Counted from the stretch's first letter, positions 17,768 to 27,646 are shown. The stretch is DNA of 64,000 nucleotides from Paenibacillus brasilensis (GCF_009363115.1 NZ_CP045298.1:1379001-1443000), one strand, 5' to 3'. Notes: generated by a model not told the origin, from the letters alone. Program-made: numbers and translations.

Positions 17768-18844
17768 CGGATTGTCAAGCCAAGTGCGACAGTTCCTGTG
17801 TGAAAGATTCGTGAGCGGTTTTCCACCCCAGGCATTTTCGGGGGCGATGGTTGATTAAATCTAGCGAGCGCTCCAATGCCACATCGGATACTTGGGCAAA
17901 GTCTGTGCCTTTAGGAAAGAACTCTCGAAGCAAACCGTTCGCATTCTCATTCGATCCTCTTTGCCAGGAAGAGTATGGGTCAGCAAAGTAGATCTGCACG
18001 CCATGTGTGGTTTCCAGGTTCGCGTAACAGGCGAACTCTTTGCCTCGATCTGCAGTTGCTGTTTGAAACACCCCAACAGGGTACTGAGAAGCCGCTACGC
18101 CAAAGGCAATCTCCATCGACAATGCCGTTCGATCGGGCATTTGAATCGCGGTGTACAAACGGGTTTTCCGTTCAATGAAGGTTGCCACACAGCCTTTGCT
18201 TTTCCCACGACCAGACACCACCGTATCTAGCTCCCAGTGTCCAAAGGTGTCCCGGGAACGGATCTCCTTGGGGCGTTCGGAAATCGACTTACCCACGGCA
18301 AACTTCCCTCGTTTTTCAGCAGGCTGTTGCCGTTTACCTTTGTGCCGTAGCACCTTCACGTCCGCTTGGGCAAGGCGGCCTGCATAGAGCCAGCGATAGA
18401 TGGTTTTGCAGCACACGGTGGGCTGGCCTTCTGCTCTAAAACGCTCCACGATCTGCTCAGGTGACCATGTCGCATGCAACTTCTCTTCGAGCTCTACCGC
18501 TTGTTCCTCTGTCCATTTGCCTTGGGGTACAGAGGCTCTACGGCGCTGCTCGTAAGCATGTTGGGAGCGCTGTGCATCGTAGGGCTCTAGCTCAGCATTC
18601 CGACGAATTTCCCGGCAAATGGTCGCATGATGTCGCCCCAGCTCCTCAGCGATGGCTCTTGAACTTTTCCCTTGCTGGTGCAGGATTTCTAGCTTGCTTC
18701 GTTCGATTATGCTAAGATGTGAGTAGCTCATGGTGGATTCTCCTTGTGTGAATGTGGGTGTAGGAACTTTCATTCTACACGAATCCGGCCATGGGCCCTT
18801 TTTTATTTATTTCCAGCAGGTGTCGCACTTCATATTACAATCCG
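17768..18844 (-). mobile_element. IS30-family insertion sequence, ~1.08 kb
   Basis: Imperfect terminal inverted repeats bound one transposase gene: CGGATTGT at 17768 and its complement ending 18844, with AAGTGCGACA shared a few bases inside both ends. Flanking duplications of two to three bases, usual for IS30, cannot be fixed because the outer repeat ends are GC-palindromic. It separates the Fur-regulated remnant from the two-component/ABC module. Confidence 0.85.
17775..18731 (-). CDS. IS30-family transposase
   Basis: About 318 residues starting MSYSHLSIIERSKLEILHQQ. An N-terminal HTH (GKSSRAIAEELGRHHATICR) binds the ends, followed by an rve-type DDE domain: Asp in HWELDTVVSGRGK, Asp in ATADRGKEFACY and Glu in RGSNENANGLLREF. 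The frame is open further upstream to 18773, but MSYSHLS is the conserved start. The gene is intact, so the element may still move. Confidence 0.93.
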   Translation of the reverse strand: MSYSHLSIIERSKLEILHQQGKSSRAIAEELGRHHATICREIRRNAELEPYDAQRSQHAYEQRRRASVPQGKWTEEQAVELEEKLHATWSPEQIVERFRAEGQPTVCCKTIYRWLYAGRLAQADVKVLRHKGKRQQPAEKRGKFAVGKSISERPKEIRSRDTFGHWELDTVVSGRGKSKGCVATFIERKTRLYTAIQMPDRTALSMEIAFGVAASQYPVGVFQTATADRGKEFACYANLETTHGVQIYFADPYSSWQRGSNENANGLLREFFPKGTDFAQVSDVALERSLDLINHRPRKCLGWKTAHESFTQELSHLA

Positions 18845-19034
18845 TCCAATGAATAAACCATGTCAAAAAAGGTGCTAGCAAAACCTGAATAGTCTGAAGA
18901 GCGAATGAGCAGATAAGAGCAATATCCTGTAAAATAGAGGTGGAAGATTTGAGGCCCCTCTTTTCCATTTTTACTGTAAGCAGTTCTTGGAATTCGGGAT
19001 TCATTAACTTGATAATCAAAAAAACAGGAGGAAC

Positions 19035-19715
19035 ATGATGAATCACATACTAATCGTCGAGGACGATATCGCCTTGAGTAACGGTATTGTTCTTGCTCTT
19101 AAAGAACCTAACAACGTATTTGTGCAAACGTATGACATAGCTGCTGCAAAAGAACAATTGAACGTCACTGCCTTTGACCTAATGATTCTTGATGTAAATT
19201 TGCCGGATGGAAGTGGACTCGACCTTTTAACCCATATACGAAAAAAAACAACTATACCCGTCATCGTCCTGACTGCGAATGATATGGAAACAGATGTCGT
19301 CACTGGTTTTGAACTGGGGGCTGACGACTATATCACAAAGCCTTTCAGTCTTATGGTACTGAGAGCAAGAGTCGGCGTTCAGCTAAAGAAATCCAGATAC
19401 TCGCTTGCAGACTCCATTCAGCTCGACAATTTTTCCTTTTCATTCGAGAGGATGGAATTTATTAAGAATGGTACGCCCATTGAACTAAGTAAAACTGAAC
19501 AAAAATTGTTGCGCATCCTAATCAACAATCGAGGAAATACCGTTTCGCGCGATCATTTGATAGACAGCATCTGGACTGACGGAGCTGAGTATGTAGGTGA
19601 AAATGCCTTGTCGGTTACGATAAAAAGGTTGCGGGATAAATTGGAGGATCATCCCTCCTCCCCACAATATATTAAAACGGTGTATGGGCTGGGCTATACA
19701 TGGGCGATAAAATAA
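19035..19715 (+). CDS. OmpR/PhoB-family response regulator
   Basis: A 226-residue two-domain regulator. The receiver has the acidic pair (ILIVEDDIAL), phospho-acceptor Asp in LMILDVNLPDGSG and Lys in YITKPFSL; the winged-helix output ends SVTIKRLRDKLEDHP, YIKTVYGLGYTWAI. Two ATGs follow AGGAGG; either may start. The next gene begins 2 bp downstream. The kinase, ABC ATPase and FtsX-type permease that follow make this a stress-sensing and export module, often directed against membrane-active peptides. The 11-bp direct repeat at 20658-20679 is a plausible binding site. Confidence 0.92.
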   Translation: MMNHILIVEDDIALSNGIVLALKEPNNVFVQTYDIAAAKEQLNVTAFDLMILDVNLPDGSGLDLLTHIRKKTTIPVIVLTANDMETDVVTGFELGADDYITKPFSLMVLRARVGVQLKKSRYSLADSIQLDNFSFSFERMEFIKNGTPIELSKTEQKLLRILINNRGNTVSRDHLIDSIWTDGAEYVGENALSVTIKRLRDKLEDHPSSPQYIKTVYGLGYTWAIK

Positions 19716-19716
19716 G

Positions 19717-20634
19717 ATGACAACACTCCTATATATAGGTATTGGAATTGGCGTCGCTGCTGTATGCACTGCTGTGGTTGCTATTATGCTGTATCGCAGG
19801 AGCGTCCAAAGAACAATGAAAACTATTGAGAACATGCTGGATGCCGCGATAAATGGCAGCTTCTCAGAAGATGTCTTTGATGAATCCGTTCTCTCTGCAA
19901 TAGAAGCGAAATTTGCCAAATTTCTTTCTATTTGCTCCGTGTCTTCCGAAAAACTGCTTGCCGAAAAGAATAAAATAAATGAGCTGATTTCCGATATTTC
20001 ACATCAAACGAAAACACCAGTGGCCAACATCCTGCTTTATTCCCAACTACTTAGCGAATACGAACTACCGCAGGATACCTCCACTTGTGTGAAAGCTTTA
20101 TCTGCACAGGCCGAAAAGCTTAACTTTCTGATTCATGCATTAGTGAAAACTTCACGGCTTGAAACGGGAATTATCACAGTATCGCCAAGGCGGGAATCTG
20201 TTCAAAAGCTCCTTAATGCTGCATTGGAGCAAATAACGCCAAAAGCAGATGCCAAAGGGATTTCAGTTGTTATGGAGGATACCTCTATTCATGCTAATTT
20301 TGACCTAAAGTGGACGATTGAAGCTGTCTATAACATTATGGATAACGCTATAAAATATACAGAGACAGGCGGAAGAATGACTATAAAAGTGATGGCATAC
20401 GAATTGTTTTGCCGAATTGATATTACCGACAGTGGTATAGGGATTGCAGAAGAAGAGCAAGGTAAAATCTTTACCCGCTTCTATCGCTCTCCCACTGTTA
20501 ACACGAAGGAGGGTGTCGGGATTGGACTGTTTTTAGCTAGAGAAATTATCGCTGCGGCGGGTGGTTACATCAAGGTACGTTCACACGACGGCTGTGGCTC
20601 TACCTTCTCTATTTTTCTTTCTATGGATACTTAA
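19717..20634 (+). CDS. Sensor histidine kinase
   Basis: A 305-residue kinase with one N-terminal hydrophobic segment (LYIGIGIGVAAVCTAVVAIM) and no room for an extracytoplasmic sensor. HisKA has the phospho-acceptor in LISDISHQTKTPVANIL (~residue 105); the ATPase domain carries NIMDNAIKYTE (N box), DSGIGIAEEEQGKIF (G1) and GVGIGLFLAREI (G2). The absence of a sensor loop recalls Bce-type kinases that sense through the partner transporter, here plausibly the 845-residue permease. It is coupled to the regulator upstream. Confidence 0.92.
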   Translation: MTTLLYIGIGIGVAAVCTAVVAIMLYRRSVQRTMKTIENMLDAAINGSFSEDVFDESVLSAIEAKFAKFLSICSVSSEKLLAEKNKINELISDISHQTKTPVANILLYSQLLSEYELPQDTSTCVKALSAQAEKLNFLIHALVKTSRLETGIITVSPRRESVQKLLNAALEQITPKADAKGISVVMEDTSIHANFDLKWTIEAVYNIMDNAIKYTETGGRMTIKVMAYELFCRIDITDSGIGIAEEEQGKIFTRFYRSPTVNTKEGVGIGLFLAREIIAAAGGYIKVRSHDGCGSTFSIFLSMDT

Positions 20635-20657
20635 TCCTTTCAGTATTGTTAGATTCC

Positions 20658-20679
20658 AGAAAGATTGTAGAAAGATTAG
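20658..20679 (+). promoter_or_regulatory. 11-bp direct repeat, candidate response-regulator site
   Basis: AGAAAGATTGT (20658-20668) is followed at once by AGAAAGATTAG (20669-20679), one helical turn apart, in the 108-bp gap before the ABC genes. OmpR-family regulators bind such tandem repeats, so inducible transcription of the transporter alone is suggested. Confidence 0.45.
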
Positions 20680-20742
20680 TGTGTTAGTGTCTGTACTGTA
20701 GATGACTACGGTCCAGACATTTTTTTGTGAAGGAGAACGTAT

Positions 20743-21420
20743 ATGGCTCTGTTAAGAACACAGGAATTGAAAAAGTATTATGGTAACGGGGATACTGCTG
20801 TTCATGCCCTAGATGGAGTTAACCTGGAGGTGGAATCCGGAGAGTTTGTGGCCATTGTCGGTACATCCGGGAGCGGCAAATCTACCCTTCTCCATATGCT
20901 GGGTGGACTTGATCGTCCAACCAGTGGAAACGTTACGATTGACGGCAAGGATATTTCTACATTGAAGGACGAAGAATTGACCATTTTCCGCAGACGAAAG
21001 ATTGGCTTTGTTTTTCAAAATTACAACCTGGTGCCTGTCTTGAATGTCTACGAGAATATTGTGCTTCCTATTGAACTGGATGGTAAAGAGCCAGACAAAA
21101 CCCACATAAATGAAATTGTACATACTTTGGGTCTAGATCAAAAGTTGAATAACCTACCCAACCATCTATCGGGAGGCCAGCAGCAGCGTGTAGCCATCGC
21201 CAGAGCATTGGCAGCGAAACCTGCAATTGTTTTAGCAGATGAACCCACCGGGAACCTGGACAGTAAAACCAGTCTGGATGTGATGGGATTGATCAAAGTA
21301 TCCAGTCAACAGTTCCGCCAAACGATAGTGATGATCACCCACAACGAGGAAATCGCGCAAATGGCAGACCGGATCATCCGGATTGAGGACGGTAAAATAG
21401 TTGGCGGTGAAGGTAAATGA
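20743..21420 (+). CDS. ABC transporter ATP-binding protein (MacB/LolD-like)
   Basis: A complete 225-residue nucleotide-binding subunit: Walker [18 protein letters not shown]-loop [10 protein letters not shown], signature [15 protein letters not shown], Walker [14 protein letters not shown] and the switch His in VMITHNEE. The [11 protein letters not shown] form marks the subfamily that powers FtsX-type permeases. Its stop overlaps the permease start by 4 bp, so the subunits are coupled. Expression is probably set by the upstream regulator through the direct repeat at 20658. Confidence 0.94.
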   Translation: MALLRTQELKKYYGNGDTAVHALDGVNLEVESGEFVAIVGTSGSGKSTLLHMLGGLDRPTSGNVTIDGKDISTLKDEELTIFRRRKIGFVFQNYNLVPVLNVYENIVLPIELDGKEPDKTHINEIVHTLGLDQKLNNLPNHLSGGQQQRVAIARALAAKPAIVLADEPTGNLDSKTSLDVMGLIKVSSQQFRQTIVMITHNEEIAQMADRIIRIEDGKIVGGEGK

Positions 21421-23954
21421 TCAAGGTAAAGAACAAAAAAGTAATCCGCAAGCTGGCAGATAAGAGTTTCAAAGTAAACAAAGCCCGCAACTTCTTCGCT
21501 ATTGTTGCCATAGCACTAACCTCATTGCTATTTACAACACTGTTCACTATGGGGATTGGCGCTGTGGAAAGCTTACAACGGGCGACCATGCGCCAAGCTG
21601 GTGGAGATGGACATGCCGTACTTAAATATATAACGGATGACGAATTTAATCATGTCAAGGATCATCCGTTAATCAAGGAAATAGCTTATAACCGTATATT
21701 AAGCGACGGAGTTATGAACGATAACTTTCTAAAGCGGCACACAGAGTTCTGGTATTACGATGATGTAGGGATGAAGCTTGGTTTTATTGAGCTTAAAGAG
21801 GGACACAGGCCTGTGGCGGAAAATGAAGTGATTGCAGACTCCAAGACACTGCAGCTATTGGGTGTTCCACTGGAGCTTGGAGCACCTTTGAGGCTGAAGC
21901 TTAACATACGAGATAAAGAAGTACAGCGTGATTTTATCCTCTCCGGCTGGTGGAAAAGCGATCCTGTGTTTAACGCAGGACAAATATTCGCCTCTAAAGC
22001 CTATGTCGATGCTCATGCTAAGGAACTACAAAGCAACTATAAAAAGGATCACTTCTATACTGGCACCATTAGTGCGTATATAATGTTCGACAATAGCCTT
22101 GATTTGAAGGGAAAGCTCAGTACGGTGATTACCGAAAGCGGGTATTCGCTTGACGAAGATGCACCGAACTATATCGCGAATAATGTAAATTGGTCATACA
22201 TCTCGACCAATTTTAGTGTGGATACAGAGACAATCATAGCGTTAACTTCTGCCCTGTTGCTGATCATGTTTACCGGCTATTTGATCATCTATAACATTTT
22301 TCAAATATCGGTGATGCGAGATATTCGTTTTTATGGTCTTTTAAAGACGATCGGCACAAGCGGCAAGCAGATCCGCCGGATCATTCGCAGACAGGCGTTA
22401 GTTCTTTCAGGGATAGGAATCCCGTTTGGGTTAATAGCAGGTTTTTTTGTCGGTAAAGCACTTATACCACTTCTTATAAACCACACTGCTTTTGCTGGTA
22501 CCGAGGTATCGGTATCTCCCAACCCATGGATTTTTATAGGATCGGCTTTATTCGCGCTCATTACCGTAATGATCAGCACTTTCAAGCCAGGCAGAATTGC
22601 GGCAGCTGTTTCGCCAGTTGAGGCAGTAAGATACACAGACGGAAATACCAAGGGCGGCCGTAAGCTGAAAAAATCCACTGAAGGCGCTAAAATGATCCAC
22701 ATGGCTCGCTCCAACTTGGGGCGCAATACAAAGCGTACCGTGTTGGTAGTCATCAGTCTTTCGTTGAGCCTTGTACTTCTTAACACGGCCTTCACCCTGT
22801 CTCAGAGCATTGATATGGATAAGTATGTATCCAAATTCAATGACACTGACTTTCTCATTGCTCATGCTGAATACTTTCATAGCCCCTTTTTTAGCGGCCC
22901 TGAAAATGAAACCTCCGAGAGTTTTATTCAGGCTGTACAGACACAGCCCGGCTTTGAAGAGGGCGGTCGCTTGTACGGCGGCAAATTAGTGCTTACTGTC
23001 GAGAACGGGAAAGACACCGATAAGGACGATGTGACTGACTCTCGCGGCAACTTCACTGCGACAGTGTATGGGCTGGAAGATTTACCACTGCACCAATTGC
23101 AATTGCTAGACGGTGAGCTTGATTTTGAAAAGCTAGCCTCCGGTAAGTATATATTGGAAGGAGTGGATTTAGATGACCATAACATCCCCTATATGGAAAA
23201 AGCTCTTTATAAGGTAGGTGAAAAGGTCACGCTTCACAGTTATATGGGAGCAGCAGAAGCTCCGCTGGATAAAGAGTATACTACGCATGCACTCACAGTG
23301 CTTGGTCATGTTGCAATTAAATCGACCAATTCTGATCGCCTTTCAGATAAGTATAACTTTTATCTTCCGGCAAATATTTACAAGCCGCTTGCGGAGCAGC
23401 CTGCTGTGATGAGCTATGCCTTTAATGTATCCCCTGATCAGGAAGAGGCCATGGAGAGCTTTTTAAAAAGTTACACCGAAACTACAGAGCCGGTAATGAA
23501 CTACACATCCAAATTCACTTCAATGAATGAGTTTTCCGGTATGCAAAACACCATCATGATGATCGGTGGCACGCTCAGTCTGATTATCGGCCTAATTGGT
23601 ATCCTCAACTTTGTAAACGCAATTCTGACGAGTATATTGACACGACGTCAGGAGTTTGCCATGCTGCAAAGTATCGGCATGACCAAAAAGCAATTGCGGG
23701 GTATGCTGATCTATGAAGGGCTATATTATGTTCTCGGCACCGCCCTATTCTCCATTTTATTAGGGATCATATTCTCTATTTCAATTGTGAAACCCCTAAG
23801 CAGTATGATGTGGTTTTTGAGCTATCACTTTATAATCTGGCCACTTCTAGTCCTATTACCTTTACTATTATTGCTTGGGATACTTATTCCAGTAGCAGTC
23901 TATTCTATGAACGACAAACAAAGTATTGTAGAACGACTTCGGGAATCAGAATAG
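21417..23954 (+). CDS. FtsX-like ABC transporter permease
   Basis: An 845-residue permease with two FtsX domains: one after the first long extracytoplasmic region (helices near residues 275-400) and one at the C-terminus (~710-840). Helices at ~25-45 and ~440-460 begin the two halves, each followed by a large polar outside domain of 200 residues or more. This double layout is shared with exporters acting on peptides, lipids or antibiotics. Together with the kinase it probably senses and removes a membrane-active compound. The compound cannot be named from sequence. Confidence 0.9.
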   Translation: MIKVKNKKVIRKLADKSFKVNKARNFFAIVAIALTSLLFTTLFTMGIGAVESLQRATMRQAGGDGHAVLKYITDDEFNHVKDHPLIKEIAYNRILSDGVMNDNFLKRHTEFWYYDDVGMKLGFIELKEGHRPVAENEVIADSKTLQLLGVPLELGAPLRLKLNIRDKEVQRDFILSGWWKSDPVFNAGQIFASKAYVDAHAKELQSNYKKDHFYTGTISAYIMFDNSLDLKGKLSTVITESGYSLDEDAPNYIANNVNWSYISTNFSVDTETIIALTSALLLIMFTGYLIIYNIFQISVMRDIRFYGLLKTIGTSGKQIRRIIRRQALVLSGIGIPFGLIAGFFVGKALIPLLINHTAFAGTEVSVSPNPWIFIGSALFALITVMISTFKPGRIAAAVSPVEAVRYTDGNTKGGRKLKKSTEGAKMIHMARSNLGRNTKRTVLVVISLSLSLVLLNTAFTLSQSIDMDKYVSKFNDTDFLIAHAEYFHSPFFSGPENETSESFIQAVQTQPGFEEGGRLYGGKLVLTVENGKDTDKDDVTDSRGNFTATVYGLEDLPLHQLQLLDGELDFEKLASGKYILEGVDLDDHNIPYMEKALYKVGEKVTLHSYMGAAEAPLDKEYTTHALTVLGHVAIKSTNSDRLSDKYNFYLPANIYKPLAEQPAVMSYAFNVSPDQEEAMESFLKSYTETTEPVMNYTSKFTSMNEFSGMQNTIMMIGGTLSLIIGLIGILNFVNAILTSILTRRQEFAMLQSIGMTKKQLRGMLIYEGLYYVLGTALFSILLGIIFSISIVKPLSSMMWFLSYHFIIWPLLVLLPLLLLLGILIPVAVYSMNDKQSIVERLRESE

Positions 23955-23991
23955 ATTTACCGAGAAAGTCCAAAATACCAGTGTGGATTAT

Positions 23992-24030
23992 AAAAAGATG
24001 ACTCCTGATCAATTCAGAGGTCATCTTTTT
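23992..24030. terminator. Terminator after the ABC permease
   Basis: AAAAAGATGAC pairs perfectly with GTCATCTTTTT, placed between the convergent permease and GNAT genes. Confidence 0.9.
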
Positions 24031-24061
24031 ATGCATAGAAAGGTTCTTATTTGCAGAACAA

Positions 24062-24601
24062 CTATCCCCGCCACTCTTCCCGCAGTAGCCCCATTCGGAT
24101 CGAATCATAATACTCTCCATTATAATATCTGCACTTGCGAAGCCTGGCTTCGAGGGTCATGCCCAGCTTCTCCCCCACCTTCATCATCCGACGGTTTCCT
24201 GACCAGGTTGTAAAGCCTACTCTTACTAAAGGCAATGTATTAAACAAATGGTCGATCCACAATCGAAGTGCTCTCGTACCATAGCCACCACTCCAATACT
24301 CCGAATCATAGATACCTATCCCCATTTCAAGCCATTGGGAAGGTTGATGCTCCCAATAGTAGCTTACGGTTCCAATGATCTTGCCTTCCACCTCAATGAG
24401 CCAAAAATCATCTTGTTCGACTCGATCTTCTTTACCTTGTAAATAATCCTCCCAGGAAAGCGCCCTATGTTCGTAATAAGGCGCATCCCATTGCTTCCAT
24501 TCTGGAGCTTCTTCTTTATAGGTTAGCGTCCAAAGAGCATGTAAGTCTTCTTCTTTTACAGGCCTAATGGTTAAATCCTTGTCCGTGTAGATGGAGATCA
24601 C
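24062..24601 (-). CDS. GNAT-family N-acetyltransferase (RimJ/RimL-like)
   Basis: A 179-residue acetyl-CoA-dependent transferase. The N-terminal LTIRPVKEEDLHALWTL and the acetyl-CoA loop SGGYGTRALRLWIDHLF match the RimJ/RimL-type GNATs, with the C-terminal NRRMMKVGEKLGMTLEAR. Such enzymes acetylate ribosomal proteins, amino acids or antibiotics; the substrate is unknown. It is transcribed away from the ABC module and close to the AbgB-like gene (20 bp), possibly as one unit. Confidence 0.88.
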   Translation of the reverse strand: MISIYTDKDLTIRPVKEEDLHALWTLTYKEEAPEWKQWDAPYYEHRALSWEDYLQGKEDRVEQDDFWLIEVEGKIIGTVSYYWEHQPSQWLEMGIGIYDSEYWSGGYGTRALRLWIDHLFNTLPLVRVGFTTWSGNRRMMKVGEKLGMTLEARLRKCRYYNGEYYDSIRMGLLREEWRG

Positions 24602-24621
24602 CCCTGACCATCATGGTTTTA

Positions 24622-26037
24622 CTACTGGGCTCGCACCTGATTTGCACCGGGCTGGATTTCCGGTGGGATCGGGCATACGAAAGGCTGATCGTCAAGTCTG
24701 GCCCGTAAGTCGGCCTGCGCCTTCGCTACCAGCTCCGGCTGCTCCAGCAGCTCGGCGGCCGTAGCAGCCATGACCTTGGCTGCATGCAGCATGCCCTTGT
24801 GCCCGATGGATGTCGCACCTGAGGCAACCCACTGCCACGTATGCGCCTGTGTTCCTACAAGAAAACAAGCAGTCGTGCACTGTACGGTCGGTGTAATCCA
24901 GCTTACATCACCGACGTCGGTTGATCCGTACAGCGGTTCGGTTCTCGTATAAGGCTGAAGCATATCAGCCATATCCTTATCGCGCAGGCCCGGATATTTG
25001 ACCACAATCCCTGCGCGTTCCTGCTTATCCAATGTCGTCCGTATTTCGGCGGCATAGGCTAGTTCTTCCGCCGTAAATTCCGGCACGCCCAGCCGCTCGA
25101 ACACGCGGTACATGGTTTGCTCCAGCACCGGACTAGGCATCAGGTTGGAGCAAGCCTTGTCGAATACGATTTCGACCTCGGTACCTGTCATCAGTGCCGC
25201 CCCGCGAGCAATATCGCAGACCCGCTTGTAAATAGGCTGCACCTGCGATGCATGCGGTGCCCTGATCAGATAGAGCACCTCCGCATCTGCCTGTACAACA
25301 TTAGGAGAAAAGCCTCCGCTGTTCGTGATTGCATAGTGTAGACGCGCATCCTGCACAATATGTCCCCGCAAATAATTCGCGCCGATGTTCATCAACTCGA
25401 CGGCATCGAGTGCGCTGCGGCCCAGATGAGGAGCGGCGGCGGCATGTGCGCTTTTGCCTTTAAAACGAAAATAAACCTGCACGTTGGCTAGTGTGCTCAC
25501 AGGCATAATGCTGTTATAGTCCATCGGATGCCAGCACAGCGAAAAATCCACATCGTCAAACAATCCTGCACGCGCCATAAATGTTTTGCCTGAGCCACCC
25601 TCTTCACCGGGACAGCCGTAGTAACGAATCGTTCCTGACTGTCCGTTTTTCTCCATGTGATTTTTAAGCGCAAACGCTGCTGCCAAAGAGGCCTACCCGA
25701 GCAAATGATGACCGCAGCCGTGACCGTTGCCTCCCTTTTCTACCGGCTCCTGCCGAGCAATGCCTTTAAGCTGGCTGAGTCCCGATAAAGCGTCATATTC
25801 CCCGAGAAATGCAATAATCGGTTTCCCGCTGTCATAGCTCCCAATGAAGGCTGTTTCGATACCGCCCACACCACGCTCTATAGCGAACCCTTCCTCTTCC
25901 AGACTGCGGCATAGCAGCTCAGCAGATTGATATTCCTCGAAGCGCGTCTCCGCATATTGCCATATTTGCTCGCTAATGCGAATGATTTTATCCCGATGTC
26001 GTTCAATATCTTTGGACAATAGCTCTATATGCTTCAT
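24622..26037 (-). pseudogene. AbgB-like M20 amidohydrolase with an internal amber codon
   Basis: The frame starts at ATG 26037 (MKHIELLSKDIERHRDKIIR; AAGGTGG nine bases upstream) and would give ~470 residues like AbgB-type amidohydrolases, which cleave p-aminobenzoyl-glutamate. It reads GNGHGCGHHLLG, then TAG at 25693-25695, then continues in the same frame ASLAAAFALKNHM with PGEEGGSGKTFM. The metal-site region is therefore split. The base pattern GGGTAGGCC against an expected GGGGTAGCC would be two compensating one-base errors. If real, only a ~115-residue fragment or a re-initiated product is made. Its partner AbgA-like gene is intact just upstream. Confidence 0.75.
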
Positions 26038-26056
26038 GACTGGTGTTCCACCTTTC

Positions 26057-27328
26057 TCAGCGAAGCGTCCGCTTGGCCAGCCGCTCCAATAGCCCCACGC
26101 TGCGTGGCAGCACCTCTTCCTGAATATCAAACTCCGGATGATGGTGAGGGGCGGGCAGGTCGCAGCCGATAATCATATAAGTCCCTTTTCCTCCCAGCTC
26201 CTGCACACGCCGAATCATGTAGCTGGCATCCTCACTCCCTAGCGAGCTGGTTTGCCCCATCGCTTTCTGGTTCACGAAGCCCTCAATATGCTGTGCCTCC
26301 TCTGCTGCCATCTCCGCCAATTCCGGGCTGCATACAATCGGGATTGCGCCGCCGATGACACGAATTTCATGCTCAAGCTCGTGCATTCCTGCACTGTGGG
26401 CTATGATATTGCGTACCCGTCTCTCCAGTTCTTCATTCGTCTGCTCATCCACTGAGCGTGTTTCGATGATCATACGCGCGTTTTCAGGTATGATGTTGGC
26501 GGCCGTGCCTCCTTCCAGCACACCTACGTTAATACGTGTTTCCCCTGTGCTGAAACGGGGCAGCGAATGAATGTTCAGCAATGCGGTGGCCGCGCCTAGC
26601 AGGGCATTGTTCCCTTTTTCCGGCGAGGAGCCCGCATGTGACGCCACACCGCGAAAGCGTGCCTCCAGTTTGGTGGACGCCAGAAAGCCTGCCGAGCTGC
26701 CATGAATTTCACCCAGCGGTATATCACAGCCAAAATGCTGGCAAAAAAGTGTGTCTACATCGTCCAGCATTCCTTTGTGTACCATAGCATAAGCACCTCG
26801 AACTCCCTCTTCTGCCGGTTGAAAGATCAATTTAACTGTGCCCGCAAACTGGCGGTCACTTAATCGCTCCGCCAAGCCGATGCCAACCGTCGTATGTCCG
26901 TCATGAGCACAGGCATGCATAAGTCCTTCATACAGTGAACGGAAGCCTTCGGCCTGCGGCACATGTCGTGTTTCTGTGCTTTCCGTAATCGGCAGCGCGT
27001 CCATATCGAATCGGAACGCCACGGTGGGCCCTTCCTGCACACCCCGCAGAATACCAACAACAGCCGTATAGCCCCCCCTCATATGAGCCGCAATTTCAGG
27101 GTCCGCCCCATCCCTCAATGCGCGTTCATAAGCGGCCTCCAGCACTTCTTTTGCCGGCAAGCCTCGAACGGCGCTCGGTTCCATCGCGTCCTGTCCATAA
27201 ATCACCTCGTAGCCGAATTGCCGCAGCAGGCCTACAACCTTGGATGCTGTTCGGAATTCAGTAAAGCCCAGCTCAGGATGACGATGTAAATCCCGGCGCA
27301 GCTCGATCAAATCTAACGTATATACCAC
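26057..27328 (-). CDS. AbgA-like M20 family amidohydrolase
   Basis: A 423-residue zinc amidohydrolase of the M20 family. HPELGFTEFRTA, FRFDMDALPI, HACAHDGHTTVGIGLAERL and FQPAEEGVRGAYAM carry the metal-binding and catalytic residues, and a dimerisation (lid) domain follows. It is close to AbgA (aminobenzoyl-glutamate utilisation) and to indole-acetyl-amino-acid hydrolases. The start is a GTG at 27328. The next gene, an AbgB-like protein, begins 20 bp downstream; AbgA and AbgB form one heteromeric enzyme in E. coli, so with a broken partner function is doubtful. No AbgT transporter is nearby. Confidence 0.88.
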   Translation of the reverse strand: MVYTLDLIELRRDLHRHPELGFTEFRTASKVVGLLRQFGYEVIYGQDAMEPSAVRGLPAKEVLEAAYERALRDGADPEIAAHMRGGYTAVVGILRGVQEGPTVAFRFDMDALPITESTETRHVPQAEGFRSLYEGLMHACAHDGHTTVGIGLAERLSDRQFAGTVKLIFQPAEEGVRGAYAMVHKGMLDDVDTLFCQHFGCDIPLGEIHGSSAGFLASTKLEARFRGVASHAGSSPEKGNNALLGAATALLNIHSLPRFSTGETRINVGVLEGGTAANIIPENARMIIETRSVDEQTNEELERRVRNIIAHSAGMHELEHEIRVIGGAIPIVCSPELAEMAAEEAQHIEGFVNQKAMGQTSSLGSEDASYMIRRVQELGGKGTYMIIGCDLPAPHHHPEFDIQEEVLPRSVGLLERLAKRTLR

Positions 27329-27605
27329 CTTACCTTTACATAAAAATAGTAGAATTTACAAAAGCGTATTTCTCAATTATGACAGACTATCCAAACCACG
27401 ACCAGAAGCGCCCACACTATGAAGAAGAACGGCGAACCCATAAAAGTTTTCCATAGGATAGCTCACGTTGTAAGCATAGATTATCTCTGAATTCCAAGTA
27501 TTATATATCGTTCCTGATATATTGATCTCGCAACAGGAGCAATGGCGATGAGAAACACCGTCCGTCTGGGCCTTGGCCCAATTGGTTATGATAAATAATA
27601 TCAGG

Positions 27606-27646
27606 TTGACAATCATTCAAAAATGATATATCTTAATATCAAGATA
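27606..27646 (+). promoter_or_regulatory. Promoter with MhqR-like operator
   Basis: TTGACA (27606-27611) and TATCTT (27629-27634) are 17 bp apart. The -10 is the left arm of an 18-bp palindrome, TATCTTAATATCAAGATA (27629-27646), which resembles the MhqR box of quinone-responsive MarR regulators. Binding would block polymerase. The rest of the 395-bp gap (27329-27723) shows no convincing gene; a poor 79-codon frame on the minus strand lacks a ribosome site. Confidence 0.55.

Noticed and set aside
17768-18844. Target-site duplication of the IS30 element
   Set aside because: Outer bases CGG/CCG can belong either to the inverted repeat or to the target, so a duplication cannot be claimed.
27377-27616. 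79-codon minus-strand frame in the gap before the dioxygenase
   Set aside because: No ribosome site, no family pattern, and it overlaps the promoter of the divergent gene.
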